Positions 28,001 through 42,350 of a DNA stretch of 64,000 nt are shown in pieces. Origin of the DNA: Chondrilla cf. caribensis (Eukaryota; Porifera; Demospongiae; Chondrillida; Chondrillidae); assembly GCA_964020155.1 (NCBI GenBank), contig OZ026565.1, positions 2,501-66,500 of the forward strand, written 5' to 3'. Below the pieces are notes generated by a model that saw only the letters and a program-made list of their open reading frames with translations, made no database searches and had not been told where the DNA came from. The translations under genes were made by a program, and so were the position numbers. The number at the start of each line of letters is the position of its first letter. The first letter of the stretch is position 1.

Positions 28001-28325
28001 GTTAGGCATGGACACTAGGTAGCCCATGGTGACCAGCAAAGAAATCTCAAATTGCTTAGGTGATCACCCAAGGCGTAATACACTTATATATGAATCTACA
28101 TACAATGTATATACATTGGCAATAGGGGGAAATTTTGGTCGACATCAAAATGCATCTTTTTGTTATCAGAAGGTAGCTACCAGGTCCAGGAGTGTGTCTG
28201 TGCATTTGGATTTCAGCTATGATGCACCACGTGCACACAGGTGAGGCCGTGGTGACAACTCAAAAAATTGACATTTTTTTTGCTTGTCACCACGAGGCTT
28301 ATAGCGCACTCAGGACAATCAGAAT
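10095..28325 (+). repeat. 347/358-bp satellite, array B (about 52 monomers)
   Basis: This is the largest array. Left monomers (about 11,300-12,800) are mostly the 358-bp class. From about 12,840 onward nearly all are the 347-bp class. A variant 346-bp monomer (with aattaacatgtttttgcttg) recurs at 19,701, 21,088 and 23,863; a relative at 26,291 has attgacatg. Each monomer contains a 12-bp perfect stem (cgtggtgacaag / cttgtcaccacg) extended inside by ccaaaaa / tttttgg around a 7-base loop. It also has the palindromes ggtgatcacc and tgatgcatca, and a CACGTG box. An 81-codon frame recurs in most monomers but begins with ATG in some and TTG in others. It varies mostly by amino-acid-changing differences, so I do not call it coding. 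Confidence 0.97.
20047..25596 (+). repeat. 2,775-bp higher-order repeat, two tandem copies
   Basis: Monomers 20,047-22,821 (eight units) are repeated in the same order at 22,822-25,596. The period is 2,775 bp, that is 7 x 347 + 346. Private variants recur at the same ranks: agcgaagaaatc (20,741 and 23,516), the 346-bp unit (21,088 and 23,863), gatgtatcacgtg (21,781 and 24,556), ttggtagacatc (22,128 and 24,903) and agaatacttacg (22,078 and 24,853). Inside it a four-unit pattern (19,701-21,087 and 21,088-22,474) is visible, so the structure is nested. Confidence 0.93.
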
Positions 28326-29448
28326 GAAGTTGGCACGCCCCCTCTCCTATGAGCTATCCAAAAAGGTACTTAGCGTTTTCTCTCATATACTCTCCCATAC
28401 ATTGAAATAATATTGAGCACCTCCGAATGCAACTGGGGTTACAGGCCACCTATTGAGATGGGAATTGTTTCAGAAGTTAGTTCAACTCCCCAGCTAGGTC
28501 TGTTTAAAATATAAAGTTGACACGCCCCCTCTCCCATGAGCTATGCAAAAAGGTGCTTAGCGTTTTCTCTCATATACTCTCCCATACATTGAAATAATAT
28601 TGAGCACCTCCGAATGCAACTGGGGTTACAGGCCACCTATTGAGATGGGAATTGTTTCAGAAGTTAGTTCAACTCCCCAGCTAGGTCTGTTTAAAATATA
28701 AAGTTGACATGCCCCCTCTCCTATGAGCTATCCAAAAAGGTGCTTAGCGTTTTCTCTCATATACTCTCCCATACATTGAAATAATATTGAGCACCTCCGA
28801 ATGTAACTGGGGTTACAGGCCACCTATTGAGATGGGAATTGTTTCAGAAGTTAGTTCAACTCCCCAGCTAGGTCTGTTTAAAATATAAAGTTGACACGCC
28901 CCCTCTCCTATGAGCTATGCAAAAAGGTGCTTAGCGTTTTCTCTCATATACTCTCCCATACATTGAAATAATATTGAGCACCTCCGAATGCAACTGGGGT
29001 TACAGGCCACCTATTGAGATGGGAATTGTTTCAGAAGTTAGTTCAACTCCCCAGCTAGGTCTGTTTAAAATATAAAGTTGACACGCCCCCTCTCCTATGA
29101 GCTATGCAAAAAGGTGCTTAGCGTTTTCTCTCATATACTCTCCCATACATTGAAATAATATTGAGCACCTCCGAATGCAACTGGGGTTACAGGCCACCTA
29201 TTGAGATGGGAATTGTTTCAGAAGTTAGTTCAACTCCCCAGCTAGGTCTGTTTAAAATATAAAGTTGACACGCCCCCTCTCCTATGAGCTACGCAAAAAG
29301 GTGCTTAGCGTTTTCTCTCATATACTCTCCCATACATTGAAATAATATTAAGCACCTCCGAAGATAACTGGGGTTACAGGCCACCTATTGAGATGGGAAT
29401 TGTTTCAGAAGTTAGTTAATGTCCCCAGCTAGGTCTGTTTAAAATATA
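28326..29448 (+). repeat. 188-bp tandem repeat, 6 copies
   Basis: This is the same family as 7,868-8,515 but a distinct subfamily (tcatatactctcccatacat, gaaataatattgagcacctc). Units recur at about 28,517, 28,705, 28,891, 29,079 and 29,267. It abuts satellite array B on the left, inside a monomer (after aatcagaatg), and diverged satellite on the right. No coding potential is seen. Confidence 0.94.
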
Positions 29449-29970
29449 AGGTGATCACCACAAGGCATATTACACTTATATACATACAAAAAGTATATAC
29501 ATTTAATTATATGTGGTATATGGGCACTGGTGAGAATAATTGGTCGACATCAAAATGCATCTTTTTCCTGTCAGAAGGACTGTACTAGGTCCAGGAGTGT
29601 GTCTGCACATTCATATTTGACCTATGATGCATCACGTACACACAGGAGAGGTCGTGGTGACAAGCCAAAAAAATGACATTTTTTTGCTTGTCACCACGAG
29701 GCTTATAGCGCACTCAGGACAATCTCAATTCTTCCCAAATTGTGTGGGTGAGTTTAGCACGGACACTGGCTATCCCTTGGTGACCAGCAAAGAATTGTCC
29801 AATTGCTCAGGTGATCAACACAAGGCATATTACACTTATATACATACAAAAGTACATACATTTTGTTATATGTTGCATATGGGCAATGGGGAGAATTTTT
29901 GGTCGACATCAAAATGCATCTTTTGTTATCAGAAGGACTGTACTAGGTCAAGGACTGTGTCTGTGCATTC
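29449..29970 (+). repeat. diverged satellite monomers, about 1.5 copies
   Basis: The sequence is recognisably the 358-bp satellite (gtggtgacaag, cttgtcaccacgaggcttat, tggtcgacatcaaaatgcat) but with many substitutions. This is typical of an array edge. It leads into spacer copy 2 at about 29,971. Confidence 0.85.
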
Positions 29971-32023
29971 GTGTGTCTCAAACTTCCTGAGAAGACGGCC
30001 ATGCTGGTGTCGGAGGGAAAGGGGGGTCACTGACACCTATGTCACCAGTGGGAAATACAAAATGGCACGTGCCGGTCGACGAGATACGTACCTAAATACC
30101 TGACCCATCGTAGCATAATGCGGTGTGCTAGATTTGGTACACATAATAATAGATTATTGTAAAACAGGTACTGGCAATAGTTCTATTTTGATGTGTGTGT
30201 TTGCAGTGCTACACAGAACTATTAATTTTGCATGTGGAGGTCTGTCTTGTTTCCCACCAGAACAAGTGGTACTCTGAGAGCAGATGTAATACTTGAGTAC
30301 GATAATCACAGTGGATCACATAATGATGTACTCACTGGTTACTACCGGTCATGTCCAGTATCTTGTCATGAATGATCTTCACTACTTCAAAACTGAACAC
30401 AAAGCAAGTGAAAATATTCTATCAGTTAATATACCTCACCCCATACCCTACACAACCACACCTCGAAGATGCAATTTGGTAATATCTTCTCTTTGCAGAG
30501 GAATACTGCTATGTCCCTTACAGTGTTCGCGCATTCTCCGACGAAGTTTCTATCACAGGAAAGCAATAATACACATACAGTCTGGAATGTAGGAAAAATT
30601 TACATACCCTCGGGTTTTATAGTATGAAACAGAAGACTTTGTAAAGCTCCCTTGCCGTAGCTACGAGCTACGTAGTCCACCATCTTCGAGTATATATATT
30701 CGAATTTAGAAAATACTGCAACATCATATAATATGCATTCCTACGCGTAACCACTACAGTGAATTTATATTATTTCTATTGTGCGAACAAAATGGCCGAT
30801 TTCAAAACGCCGACAATTAGGATTTGGGCTAAAATTTGAGCGCGAAGACTTCAACGAGCTTTAAATCTTCACCGAAGGTTCTTCTAAACCTATTAAGAGA
30901 CGATCAAGTGATTCGAGTGCCTGGGGGTGGCCTATTCTCCGAATTGAACATTGAGGGCAACTTTAAATAGCGCAGATAATAATAATAAAATAGATAGGTC
31001 ACGGTGGCGGGGTGGTCAGGTGACACGACTCTAGGCTCCAGGTCGCGGGTTCGAATCCTCGAAAGGACGGTTTTTTTCTCTGAAAAAAAATAGCTCACTT
31101 CCTGGTGGTCAGTTGCAATACTCTCTACAAAGAACCGTAGGGGGGAGCTTTGGGACTCGCGGCTGACCTCCCAGCTAGAATAGTGTCTTCTGCATTTGTG
31201 GAATGACGCAAGTACACAGTATCTGTGGAAAGTCCCTGTAAAGCTCTACATATATAGGTGTCTTTGACCCTGAGTGGGTGACTTTTTTATTAATTACAAT
31301 TTCTTCATCATTATAATACAGTATTTTGATATTTAAACAAATTATGGACAACATAAGGTTGGAAAGAGTGAAAGCCACATACTACCGTTTTGACTAATAT
31401 TTATTATGTAATTATGTGTTCATTTTAATTGTCAATAACGAGTATCTATGGCCTAAATAAGTATACCCAACTTAATCTAAGTGACAGTCGATTAGAACAG
31501 AGGGAATGGGTATTTCCTGTGAATGTGTAAAAGGGGTGGGTCCTGTATTGATGTTACAGCGTTAAAATCAAGATGCTGATTGTCCCACATGTAGTTAAAT
31601 TTGATATTAATTTTTACAAAGCCAAAAGGTTTCAAAATGAAAGTATGTCAGTCACCTTTATCAGTTTGGAACACTTACGTATGTTTGCAAGAATTTCAAC
31701 TGAGGAATAATATGACTGAATCAACTTTTTACATTTTATTAATAAGTAGAATGGTAAATTCAAAAGTTCTCAATTCTTGTTACTGTCAATGCAAAGAACT
31801 GTGATATTTCTCTGGAAGTGTTTGGAGAAGACCTGCAGGAAGGCAAGAGCAGAGCATTCACATTTTACATACCAGCTACAGGTATGCACCTAGTGACCCC
31901 CTCACTTCAGTCCTTCAATACTGTCCTACTAAACAGTTTGGAGAAGTACCTCTGGAGAGTTAAAAATATGTTCACAACGATTTGACTATTTCAGTGGACA
32001 CTGCTGACCTGTCCTGAATCACA
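29971..32023 (+). repeat. spacer block, copy 2 (most complete)
   Basis: This is about 2.05 kb and the fullest of the three copies. It starts near ctcaaacttcctgagaagac, shared with copy 3, and ends at tcacag/gtccagg, shared with copy 1. One exon-like stretch follows the acceptor-like ttcccaccag (30,260) and reads TLRADVILEYDNHSGSHNDV in one frame. A second follows ttctctttgcag (30,499). A third reads CDISLEVFGEDLQEGKSRAF and ends at a donor-like site (31,881). Stops interrupt any full gene. The protein family is not recognised. Confidence 0.85.
30997..31077 (+). mobile_element. tRNA-derived SINE-like segment, copy 2
   Basis: This has the same structure as at 9,040: an A box-like start, an intact B box GGTTCGAATCC and a run of seven T. 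It differs from copy 1 by cgaaagg in place of caaaagg. A short (TAA)n tract lies just upstream. Confidence 0.5.
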
Positions 32024-35000
32024 GGTCCAGGAGTGTGTCTGTGCACTCGGATTTGAGCTATGATGCATCACGTGCACACAGGAGAGGCCGTGGTGACAAC
32101 TCAAAAAATTGACATTTTTTGGCTTGTCACCACGAGGCTTATAGCGCACTCAGGACAATCAGAATGTGTACGAAATTGTGTTGGTGAGTTTGGTATGGAC
32201 ACTGGGTAGCCCTTGGTGAACAGAAAAGAAATCTCAAATTGCTTAGGTGATCACCACAAGGCGTATCACATTTACATATGAATGTACATACAAAGTATAT
32301 ACATTCGATTATATGTGGCACTGGGGGGAAATTTTGGTCGACATCATAATGCAACTTTTTGCTATCAGAAGGTAGCTACCAGGTCCAGGAGTGTGTCTGT
32401 GCATTTGGATTTGAGCTATGATGCATCACGTGCACACAGGAGAGGCCGTGGTGACAAGACCAAAAATTGACATTTTTTGGGCTTGTCACCACGAGGCTTA
32501 TAGTGCACTCGGGACAATCAGAATGCTTACAAAATTGTGTTGGTGAGTTAGGCATGGACACTAGGTAGCCCTTGGTGAACAGAAAAGAAATCTCAAATTG
32601 CTTAGGTGATCACCCAAGGCGTAATACACTTATATATGAATCTACATACAAAGTATATACATTGGCAATAGGGGGAAATTTTGGTCGACATCAAAATGCA
32701 ACTTTTTGCTATCAGAAGGTAGCTACCAGGTTCAGGAGTGTGTCTGTGCATTTGGATTTGAGCTATGATGCATCACGTGCACACAGGAGAGGCCGTGGTG
32801 ACAAGACCAAAAATTGACATGTTTTTGGGCTTGTCACCACGAGGCTTATAGCGCACTCGGGACAATCAGAATGCTTACAAAATGGTGTTGGTGAGTTAGG
32901 CATAGACACTAGGTAGCCCTTGGTGACCAGGAAAGAAATCTCAAATTGATTAGTGATCACCCAAGGCGTATTACACGCATATATGAATCTACATTCAAAA
33001 TATATACATTGGCAATAGGGGGAAATTTTGGTCGACATCAAAATGCAACTTTTTGCTATCAGAAGGTAGCTACCAGGTCCAGGAGTGTGTCTGTGCATTT
33101 GGATTTCAGCTATGATGCATCACGTGCACACAGGAGAGGCCGTGGTGACAAGACCAAAAATTGACATTTTTTGGGCTTGTCACCACGAGGCTTATAGCGC
33201 ACTCGGGACAATCAGAATGCTTACCAAATTGTGTTGGTGAGTTAGGCATGGACACTAGGTAGCCCTTGGTGACCAGCAAAGAAATCTCAAATTGATTAGT
33301 GATCACCCAAGGCGTAATACACTTATATATGAATCTACATTCAAAGTATATACATTGGCAATAGGGGGAAATTTTGGTCGACATCAAAATGCAACTTTTT
33401 GCTATCAGAAGGTAGCTACCAGGTCCAGGAGTGTGTCTGTGCATTTGGATTTCAGCTATGATGCATCACGTGCACACAGGAGAGGCCGTGGTGACAAGAC
33501 CAAAAATTGCCATTTTTTGGGCTTGTCACCAATAGGCTTATAGCGCACTCAGGACAATCAGAATGCTTACGAAATTGTGTTGGTGAGTTGGGCATGGACA
33601 CTAGGTAGCCCTTGGTGACCAGCAAAGAAATCTCAAACTGCTTAGGTGATCACCCAAGGCGTAATACACGCATATATGAATCTACATACAAAGTATATAC
33701 ATTGGCAATAGGGGGAAATTTTGGTCCACATCAAAATGCAACTTTTTGCTATCAGAAGGTAGCTGCCAGGTCCAGGAGTGTGTCTGTGTATTTGGATTTC
33801 AGCTATGATGCATCACGTGCACACAGGAGAGGCCGTGGTGACAAGACCAAAAATTGACATTTTTTGGGCTTGTCACCACGAGGCTTACAGCGCTCTCAGG
33901 ACAATCAGAATGCTTACGAAATTGTCTTGGTGAGTTAGGCATGGACACTAGGTAGCCCTTGGTGACCAGCAAAGAAATCTCAAATTGCTTAGGTGATCAC
34001 CCAAGGCGTAATACACGCATATATGAATCTACATACAAAGTATATACATTGGCAATAGGGGGAAATTTTGGTCCACATCAAAATGCAACTTTTTGCTATC
34101 AGAAGGTAGCTACCAGGTCCAGGAGTGTGTCTGTGCATTTGGATTTCAGCTATGATGCATCACGTGCACACAGGAGAGGCCGTGGTGACAAGACCAAAAA
34201 TTGACATTTTTTGGGCTTGTCACCACGAGGCTTATAGCGCACTCAGGACAATCAGAATGCTTACCAAATTGTGTTGGTGAGTTAGGCATGGACACTAGGT
34301 AGCCCATGGTGACCAGCAAAGAAATCTCAAATTGCTTAGGTGATCACCCAAGGCGTAATACACTTATATATGAATCTACATTCAAAGTATATACATTGGC
34401 AATAGGGGGAAATTTTGGTCGACATCAAAATGCAACTTTTTGCTATCAGAAGGTAGCTACCAGGTCCAGGAGTGTGTCTGTGCATTTGAATTTGAGCTAT
34501 GATGCATCACGTGCACACAGGAGAGGCCGTGGTGACAAGACTAAAAATTGACATTTTTTGGGCTTGTCACCACGAGGCTTATAGCGCACTCAGGACAATC
34601 AGAATGCTTACGAAATTGTGTTGGTGAGTTAGGCATGGACACTAGGTAGCCCTTGGTGACCAGGAAAGAAATCTCATATTGCTTAGGTGATCACCACAAG
34701 GCGTAATACACTTATATATGAATCTACATACAAAGTATATACATTGGCAATAGGGGGAAATTTTGGTCGACATCAAAATGCATCCTTTTTGCTATCAGAA
34801 GGTAGCTACTAGGTCCAGGAGTGTGTCTGTGCATTTGGATTTGAGCTATGATGCATCACGTGCACACAGGAGAGGCCGTGGTGACAACTCAAAAAATTGA
34901 CATTTTTTGGCTTGTCACCACGAGGCTTATGGCGCACTCAGGACAATCAGAATGCATACGAAATTGTGTTGGTGAGTTTGGTATGGACACTGGGTAGCCC

Positions 35001-35195
35001 TTGGTGACCAGAAAAGAAATCTCAAATTGCTTAGGTGATCACCACAAGGCGTATTACACGCATATATGAATGTACATACAAAGTATATACATTCTATTAT
35101 ATGTGGCACTGGGGGGAAATTTTGGTCGACATCAAAATGCATCCTTTTTGTTATCAGAATGACTGTACTAGGTCAAGGAGTGTGTCTGTGCATTT
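32024..35195 (+). repeat. 347/358-bp satellite, array C (about 9 monomers)
   Basis: The array has a 358-bp-class monomer at each end and 347-bp-class monomers between. It starts at the same monomer position as array B (after tcacag) and passes to spacer copy 3 at the same monomer position as at 29,971. This shared phase shows that array and spacer were duplicated together. Confidence 0.95.
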
Positions 35196-36962
35196 GAATT
35201 CCTCAAACTTCCTGAGAAGACGGCCATGCTGGTGTCAGAGGGAAAGGGGGGTCACTGACACCTATGTCACCGGTGGGAAATACAAAATGGCATGTGCCGG
35301 TCGACGAGATACGTACCTAAATACCTGACCCATCGTAGTATAATGCGGTGTGCTAGATTTGGTATACATAATATACTTATTGTGTTGACATTGTGATAAT
35401 AGATTATTGTAAAACAGGTACTGGCAATAGTTCTATTTTGATATGTGTGTTTGCAGTGCTACATAGAACTATTAATTTTGCATGTGGAGGTCTGTCTTGT
35501 TTCCCACCAGAACAAGTGGTACTCTGAGAGCAGATGTAATACTTGAGTATGATAATCACAGTGGATCACATAATGATGCACTCACTGGTTACTACCAGTC
35601 ATGTCCAGTATCTTGTCATGAATGATCTTCACTACTTCAAAACTGAACACAAAGCAAGTGAAAATATTCTATCAGTTAATATACCTCAACCCATACCCTA
35701 CACAACCACACCTCGAAGATGCAATTTGGTAATATCTTCTCTTTGCAGAAGAATACTGCTATGTCCCTTACAGTGTTCGCGCATTCTCCGACGAAGTTTC
35801 TATCACAGGAAAGCAATAATACACATACAGTCTGGAATGTAGGAAAACTTTACATACCCTCGGGTTTTATAGTATTAAAAACAGAAGACTTTGTAAAGCT
35901 CCCTTGCCGTAGCTACGACCTACGTAGCTCCACCATCTTCGAGTATATGATATGCATTCCTACGCCTAACCACTACAGTGAATTTATATTATTTATAATA
36001 TAGTGCGAACAAAATGGCCGATTTCAAAACGCCGACAATTAGGATTTGGGCTAGAATTTGAGCGCAAAGACTTCAACGAACTTTAAATCTTCACCGAAAG
36101 TTCTTCTAAACCTATTAGAGACGATCAAGTGATTCGAGTGCCTGGGGGTGGCCTATTCTCCGAATTGAAAATTGAGGGCAACTTTAAATAGCGCAGATAA
36201 TAATAATAAAATAGATAGGTCACGGTGGCTGAGTGGTCAGGTGACACGACTCTAGGCTCCAGGTCGCGGGTTCGAATCCTCAAAAGGACGGTTTTTTTCT
36301 CTGAAAAAAAATAGCTCACTTCCTGGTGGTCAGTCGCATACTCTCTACAAAGAACCGTAGGGGGGAGCTTTGGGACTCGCGGCTGACCTCCCAGCTAGAA
36401 TAGTGTCTTCTGCATTCGTGGAATGACGCAAGTACACAGTCTCTGTGGAAAGTCCCTGTAAAACTCTACAGGTGTCTTTGACCCTGAGTGGGTGACTTTT
36501 TTATTAATTACAAATCCGACAATTTCTTCATTTCGTTAATGTGATCATTATAATACAGTATTTTGATACTTGAACAAATTATGGACAACATAAGGTTGGA
36601 AAGAGTGAAAGCTATTGCTACACCCACATACTACCGTTTTAACTAATATTTATTATGTAATTATGCGTATAATTTTAATTGTACGTATATAAATAAATAA
36701 GTATACCCAACTTAACCTAAGTGACAGTCGATTAGAACAGAGGGAATGGGTATTTCCTGTGAATGTGTAAAAGGGGTGGGTCCTGTATTGATGTTAAGGC
36801 GTGAAAATCAAGATGTTGATTGTCCCACATGTAGTTGAATTTGACGTTTTACAAAGCCAAAAGGTTTCAATATGAAAGTATGCCAGTCACCTTTATCAGT
36901 TTGGAACACTTACGTATGTTTGCAAGAATTTCAACTGTGGAATAATATGACTGAATCAACTT
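35196..36962 (+). repeat. spacer block, copy 3 (3'-truncated)
   Basis: The block matches 29,971-31,730, with a deletion around 35,948 and loss of about 300 bp at the right end (after gactgaatcaactt). It has the same ttctctttgcag-preceded exon-like piece (35,737) and SINE-like segment. Its right end is the boundary between the repeat domain and the gene-dense domain. Confidence 0.85.
36218..36299 (+). mobile_element. tRNA-derived SINE-like segment, copy 3
   Basis: This copy keeps the best A box (TGGCTGAGTGG) together with the B box GGTTCGAATCC and a terminal T run. It is the copy most likely to resemble the ancestral Pol III promoter. The cloverleaf is not intact. Confidence 0.5.
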
Positions 36963-37030
36963 AGATGTAAAAGGCAGTATAGGACGGATCAGAAAGTTGC
37001 CATCATCTACCACACAATTTGAAAATCAAT

Positions 37031-37036
37031 TTTATT
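37031..37036 (-). promoter_or_regulatory. polyadenylation signal AATAAA of SEC61A
   Basis: AATAAA on the minus strand, about 108 bases past the SEC61A stop codon. Position and sequence fit a cleavage/polyadenylation signal. Confidence 0.6.
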
Positions 37037-37143
37037 AAATTACCATAGTTATGTTCATATACAGCCTGTGAATTAACCAATCGATTATAACAAAATTAAT
37101 AATAATTATGATCCTTAATGTCCTAACTATGAGCCGGCTATGC

Positions 37144-39854
<2,711 letters not shown>

Positions 39855-40005
39855 CCCTTTACGATAAAAGACGAAGAGATAAAAGTCTTTCAAGACTCCA
39901 AACAATCACCACAAGTGGACGGAACACAAAAGAACACGTGTGTGTGGTGACGTCACAAGGATCACGTGAGGTGCAACGTGTCTTTGGTCTATGGTCTGAC
40001 GAGAG
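39855..40005. promoter_or_regulatory. bidirectional promoter, SEC61A / RPN1
   Basis: Only 151 bp separate the two start codons, which point away from each other. The segment contains the palindrome TGACGTCA (39,948-39,955), a CRE/ATF-type site, flanked by CACGTG boxes at 39,935-39,940 and 39,963-39,968. No TATA box is evident. Both products work at the ER translocon, so shared control is plausible. ATF6/CREB-family or bHLH-ZIP binding is an inference from the motifs alone. Confidence 0.75.
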
Positions 40006-42214
40006 ATGGCCGCAGTTCTTCGATTCATTGTTCTGTTGAGTTTTCTGGCGTCTCCCTTCGTCAGAGGTGAACTGGTCAATGAACAAGTAACGAGGAAAAT
40101 CGACATCACCACTCAAGTGGCTAAATACACAACTACCGTCGTAGTAAAGAACTCGGGTTCTTCTCCTGAAAAGGAGTTTGTGTACGTTATAGAGCCACAA
40201 CTATCGGATCGTCTCGCCTACATTTCGGCTAAAATAAACGATGAAGATATTTTAGTTGCTGAAAAGGAAGTTAAAAAAGAAAAGTATGTACTTAGCATGT
40301 GTGTATGTGTATACATCTTTTACTTCAGTGGACACAGCTAAACCACAGACTATATATTGCACGTCGGCACGCATTCAGATCTCATCAGTTGGGCTACATG
40401 TGTACACTGTATAGAGGTAATTGACTATATGGTTATAGTTTTGTAATCCTCTATTGTCATCTGCAGAGAGGGACGTTTCTTCAAAATTGCTCTACCTGCT
40501 CCTCTTCCACCAAGCTCCTCTGTGACAGTAAGCCTACAGACCATGTTTACACGTTGCATTAACCCTTTTCCAGAGGAGATTGGTCAGGATGATAAGCAAC
40601 TGGTCAGATTCACTGGAAACGTCTACTATTACAGTCCCTACACCACAGTTTCACAGACCACAACATTTGTTCTTCCAACGAGTTCACCTGAATCCTTCAC
40701 ACGTGTCAAACCTGTGACAACTCAGGACACCAACATTGTGTATGGACCATATACTGCAATGGATCCCTTGTCGTCTAAACTAGTTACTCTCCACTTTGAA
40801 AACCACAGCCCGTTTCTGACCATATTGTCTTTGGACAGACTTGTTGAGGTCTCTCACTGGGGGAACATTGCAGTGGAAGAGACCTTGGTTGTGCAGCACA
40901 CCGGAGCTAGGCTTAAAGGATCTTTTTCTCGTTATGACTTTCAACGCAGTCCACAGAGTGGTTTGTCGTGTGTCAAGTCCTACAAGACCTTGCTACCCGC
41001 TGCAGCAAGGGATGTGTACTACCGTGATGAAATTGGCAACATATCCACCAGTCACATGAGGGAGGACAGTGATGCGGTTGAAGTAGAATTGAGACCTCGC
41101 TTTCCTCTGTTCGGTGGTTGGCAGACTAAATACACCCTCGGATACAACTTGCCCTCTTATGAGTATTTGTTCCATAATGGCAAGCAGTTTCTGCTGAAGA
41201 TGAGATTCTTGGACCATGTATTCGATGATCAAGTTGTTGATGAAGTCAGACTTAGAGTGGTCCTCCCAGAAGGGTCAAAGTCAGTACCCATGTTCTGTGC
41301 TTGTCTGGCGTTTTTGCTGCTGAATATTTGCTCTCTCCTCTAGAAATATCCGATTGAAAACATCTTTCAAAGTAGAAGAGAAGTCCTCTGAATTGTTGTT
41401 CACTTATTTAGATACAACTGGTCGTCCTGTTGTAGTAGCAACAGCCAACAACCTGGTTGATCAGCATATCGAGGATTTTGACCTTTCTTACCAATTTGAG
41501 TCATATTTGATGTTTCTGGAGCCATTGCTGGTGACTGGAGCTGTCTATTTGTTCTTTTTGAGTATAATTGTCCTTGTCCGACTGGACTTCACCATCTCCC
41601 AGGTACGATGGCTTGGTTCTAGTCTTGTGTGTTAGATTGGGATGAGAGTCTCTCCCCATCCAGGATGAGTCGGTGTTGGCTAAGCAGCGTGTGTCTGCCG
41701 TAGTAGAGAGCGTAGTTGCCATTGTAGAGGATCAGTTGCGGCTGGTGGGGAAGATAGAGGGTGTCATTGTCACTTCCAAACAATCCCAGAAGGCCCAGCC
41801 GCTGCACAACGAGGTTTGTTGTCTTCATTTGTACCTTGTTCCAAATATTGCCCACTTTCTTCTGTCCTCTCTAGTTCAGAACAGTGAATGATAAATGGAA
41901 GCTGTCACAGACGAAGCTGTCTGCAGCTCACGACAAAGTGATACCAGATTCCACAGACACTGCTAACAAGGTTTGTTAAATCTCCTGTTTTCTGTGAACG
42001 CTGGTCACTTGTGAGGTTTACACTATTAAAGGTTAAAGAGCTCCACACCAAATTAGCCAGTGTCCTTTCCAATTTGGAGAAAGCAGTCTCTCTGGCCAGC
42101 ACAGTCATTGATGGCAAAATGGACGTGAAGAAATACGAACAAGAAGACAAAGTATTGAATGAAGAAAGGAAGAAATTCACTACATCCATTAGGGAGATCC
42201 TTTGTGATCTTTAG
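40006..42214 (+). CDS. RPN1: Ribophorin I, oligosaccharyltransferase subunit 1
   Basis: This is a non-catalytic subunit of the oligosaccharyltransferase that N-glycosylates proteins entering the ER next to the translocon. Six exons join in frame: 40006-40283, 40467-41279, 41344-41602, 41664-41813, 41875-41970 and 42032-42214. They give 592 residues (human is about 607). Residues 1-21 form a signal peptide (MAAVLRFIVLLSFLASPFVRG-like hydrophobic core). A large luminal domain follows, with YSPYTTVSQTTTFVLP, ENHSPFLTI and VEVSHWGNIAVEE. There is one membrane segment at about 425-442 and a cytosolic helical tail rich in K/E. The luminal part ends with LVRLDF just after the membrane span. The stop lies 137 bp from the stop of the convergent coiled-coil gene. 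Confidence 0.95.
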
Positions 42215-42350
42215 AGCAAATTGTGTGAACGGATGATTAGGATAATTATAGGATACACTTCATTTGTCTGATGATAATTATAAAATTGAGTTAAGAATAA
42301 CAAATAATTATATGCCAAAAGTACTATACAATAGGGATGTCTTGTTACAG

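Noticed and set aside
5024..28244. About 81-codon frame recurring in the satellite (MVTSKEISNCLGDHP...)
   Set aside because: The start varies between ATG and TTG, the end shifts or is lost in many monomers, differences are mostly amino-acid-changing, and the opposite strand is equally open. It fits neutral satellite DNA.
30293..30592. 99-codon frame in spacer copies 2 and 3
   Set aside because: It crosses the acceptor-like ttctctttgcag, reads a different frame from the exon-like pieces and has no recognisable sequence.
4720..35195. CRISPR-like array
   Set aside because: Repeat units are 187-358 bp with no repeat-spacer alternation, and the genome is eukaryotic.
9040..36299. Three functional tRNA genes
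   Set aside because: A and B boxes exist, but the anticodon and T stems do not pair correctly and the acceptor ends do not match. A SINE-type relic fits better.
8516..36962. Autonomous transposon with transposase or reverse transcriptase
   Set aside because: No frame in the repeat domain shows catalytic motifs of either, nor terminal repeats enclosing a coding body.
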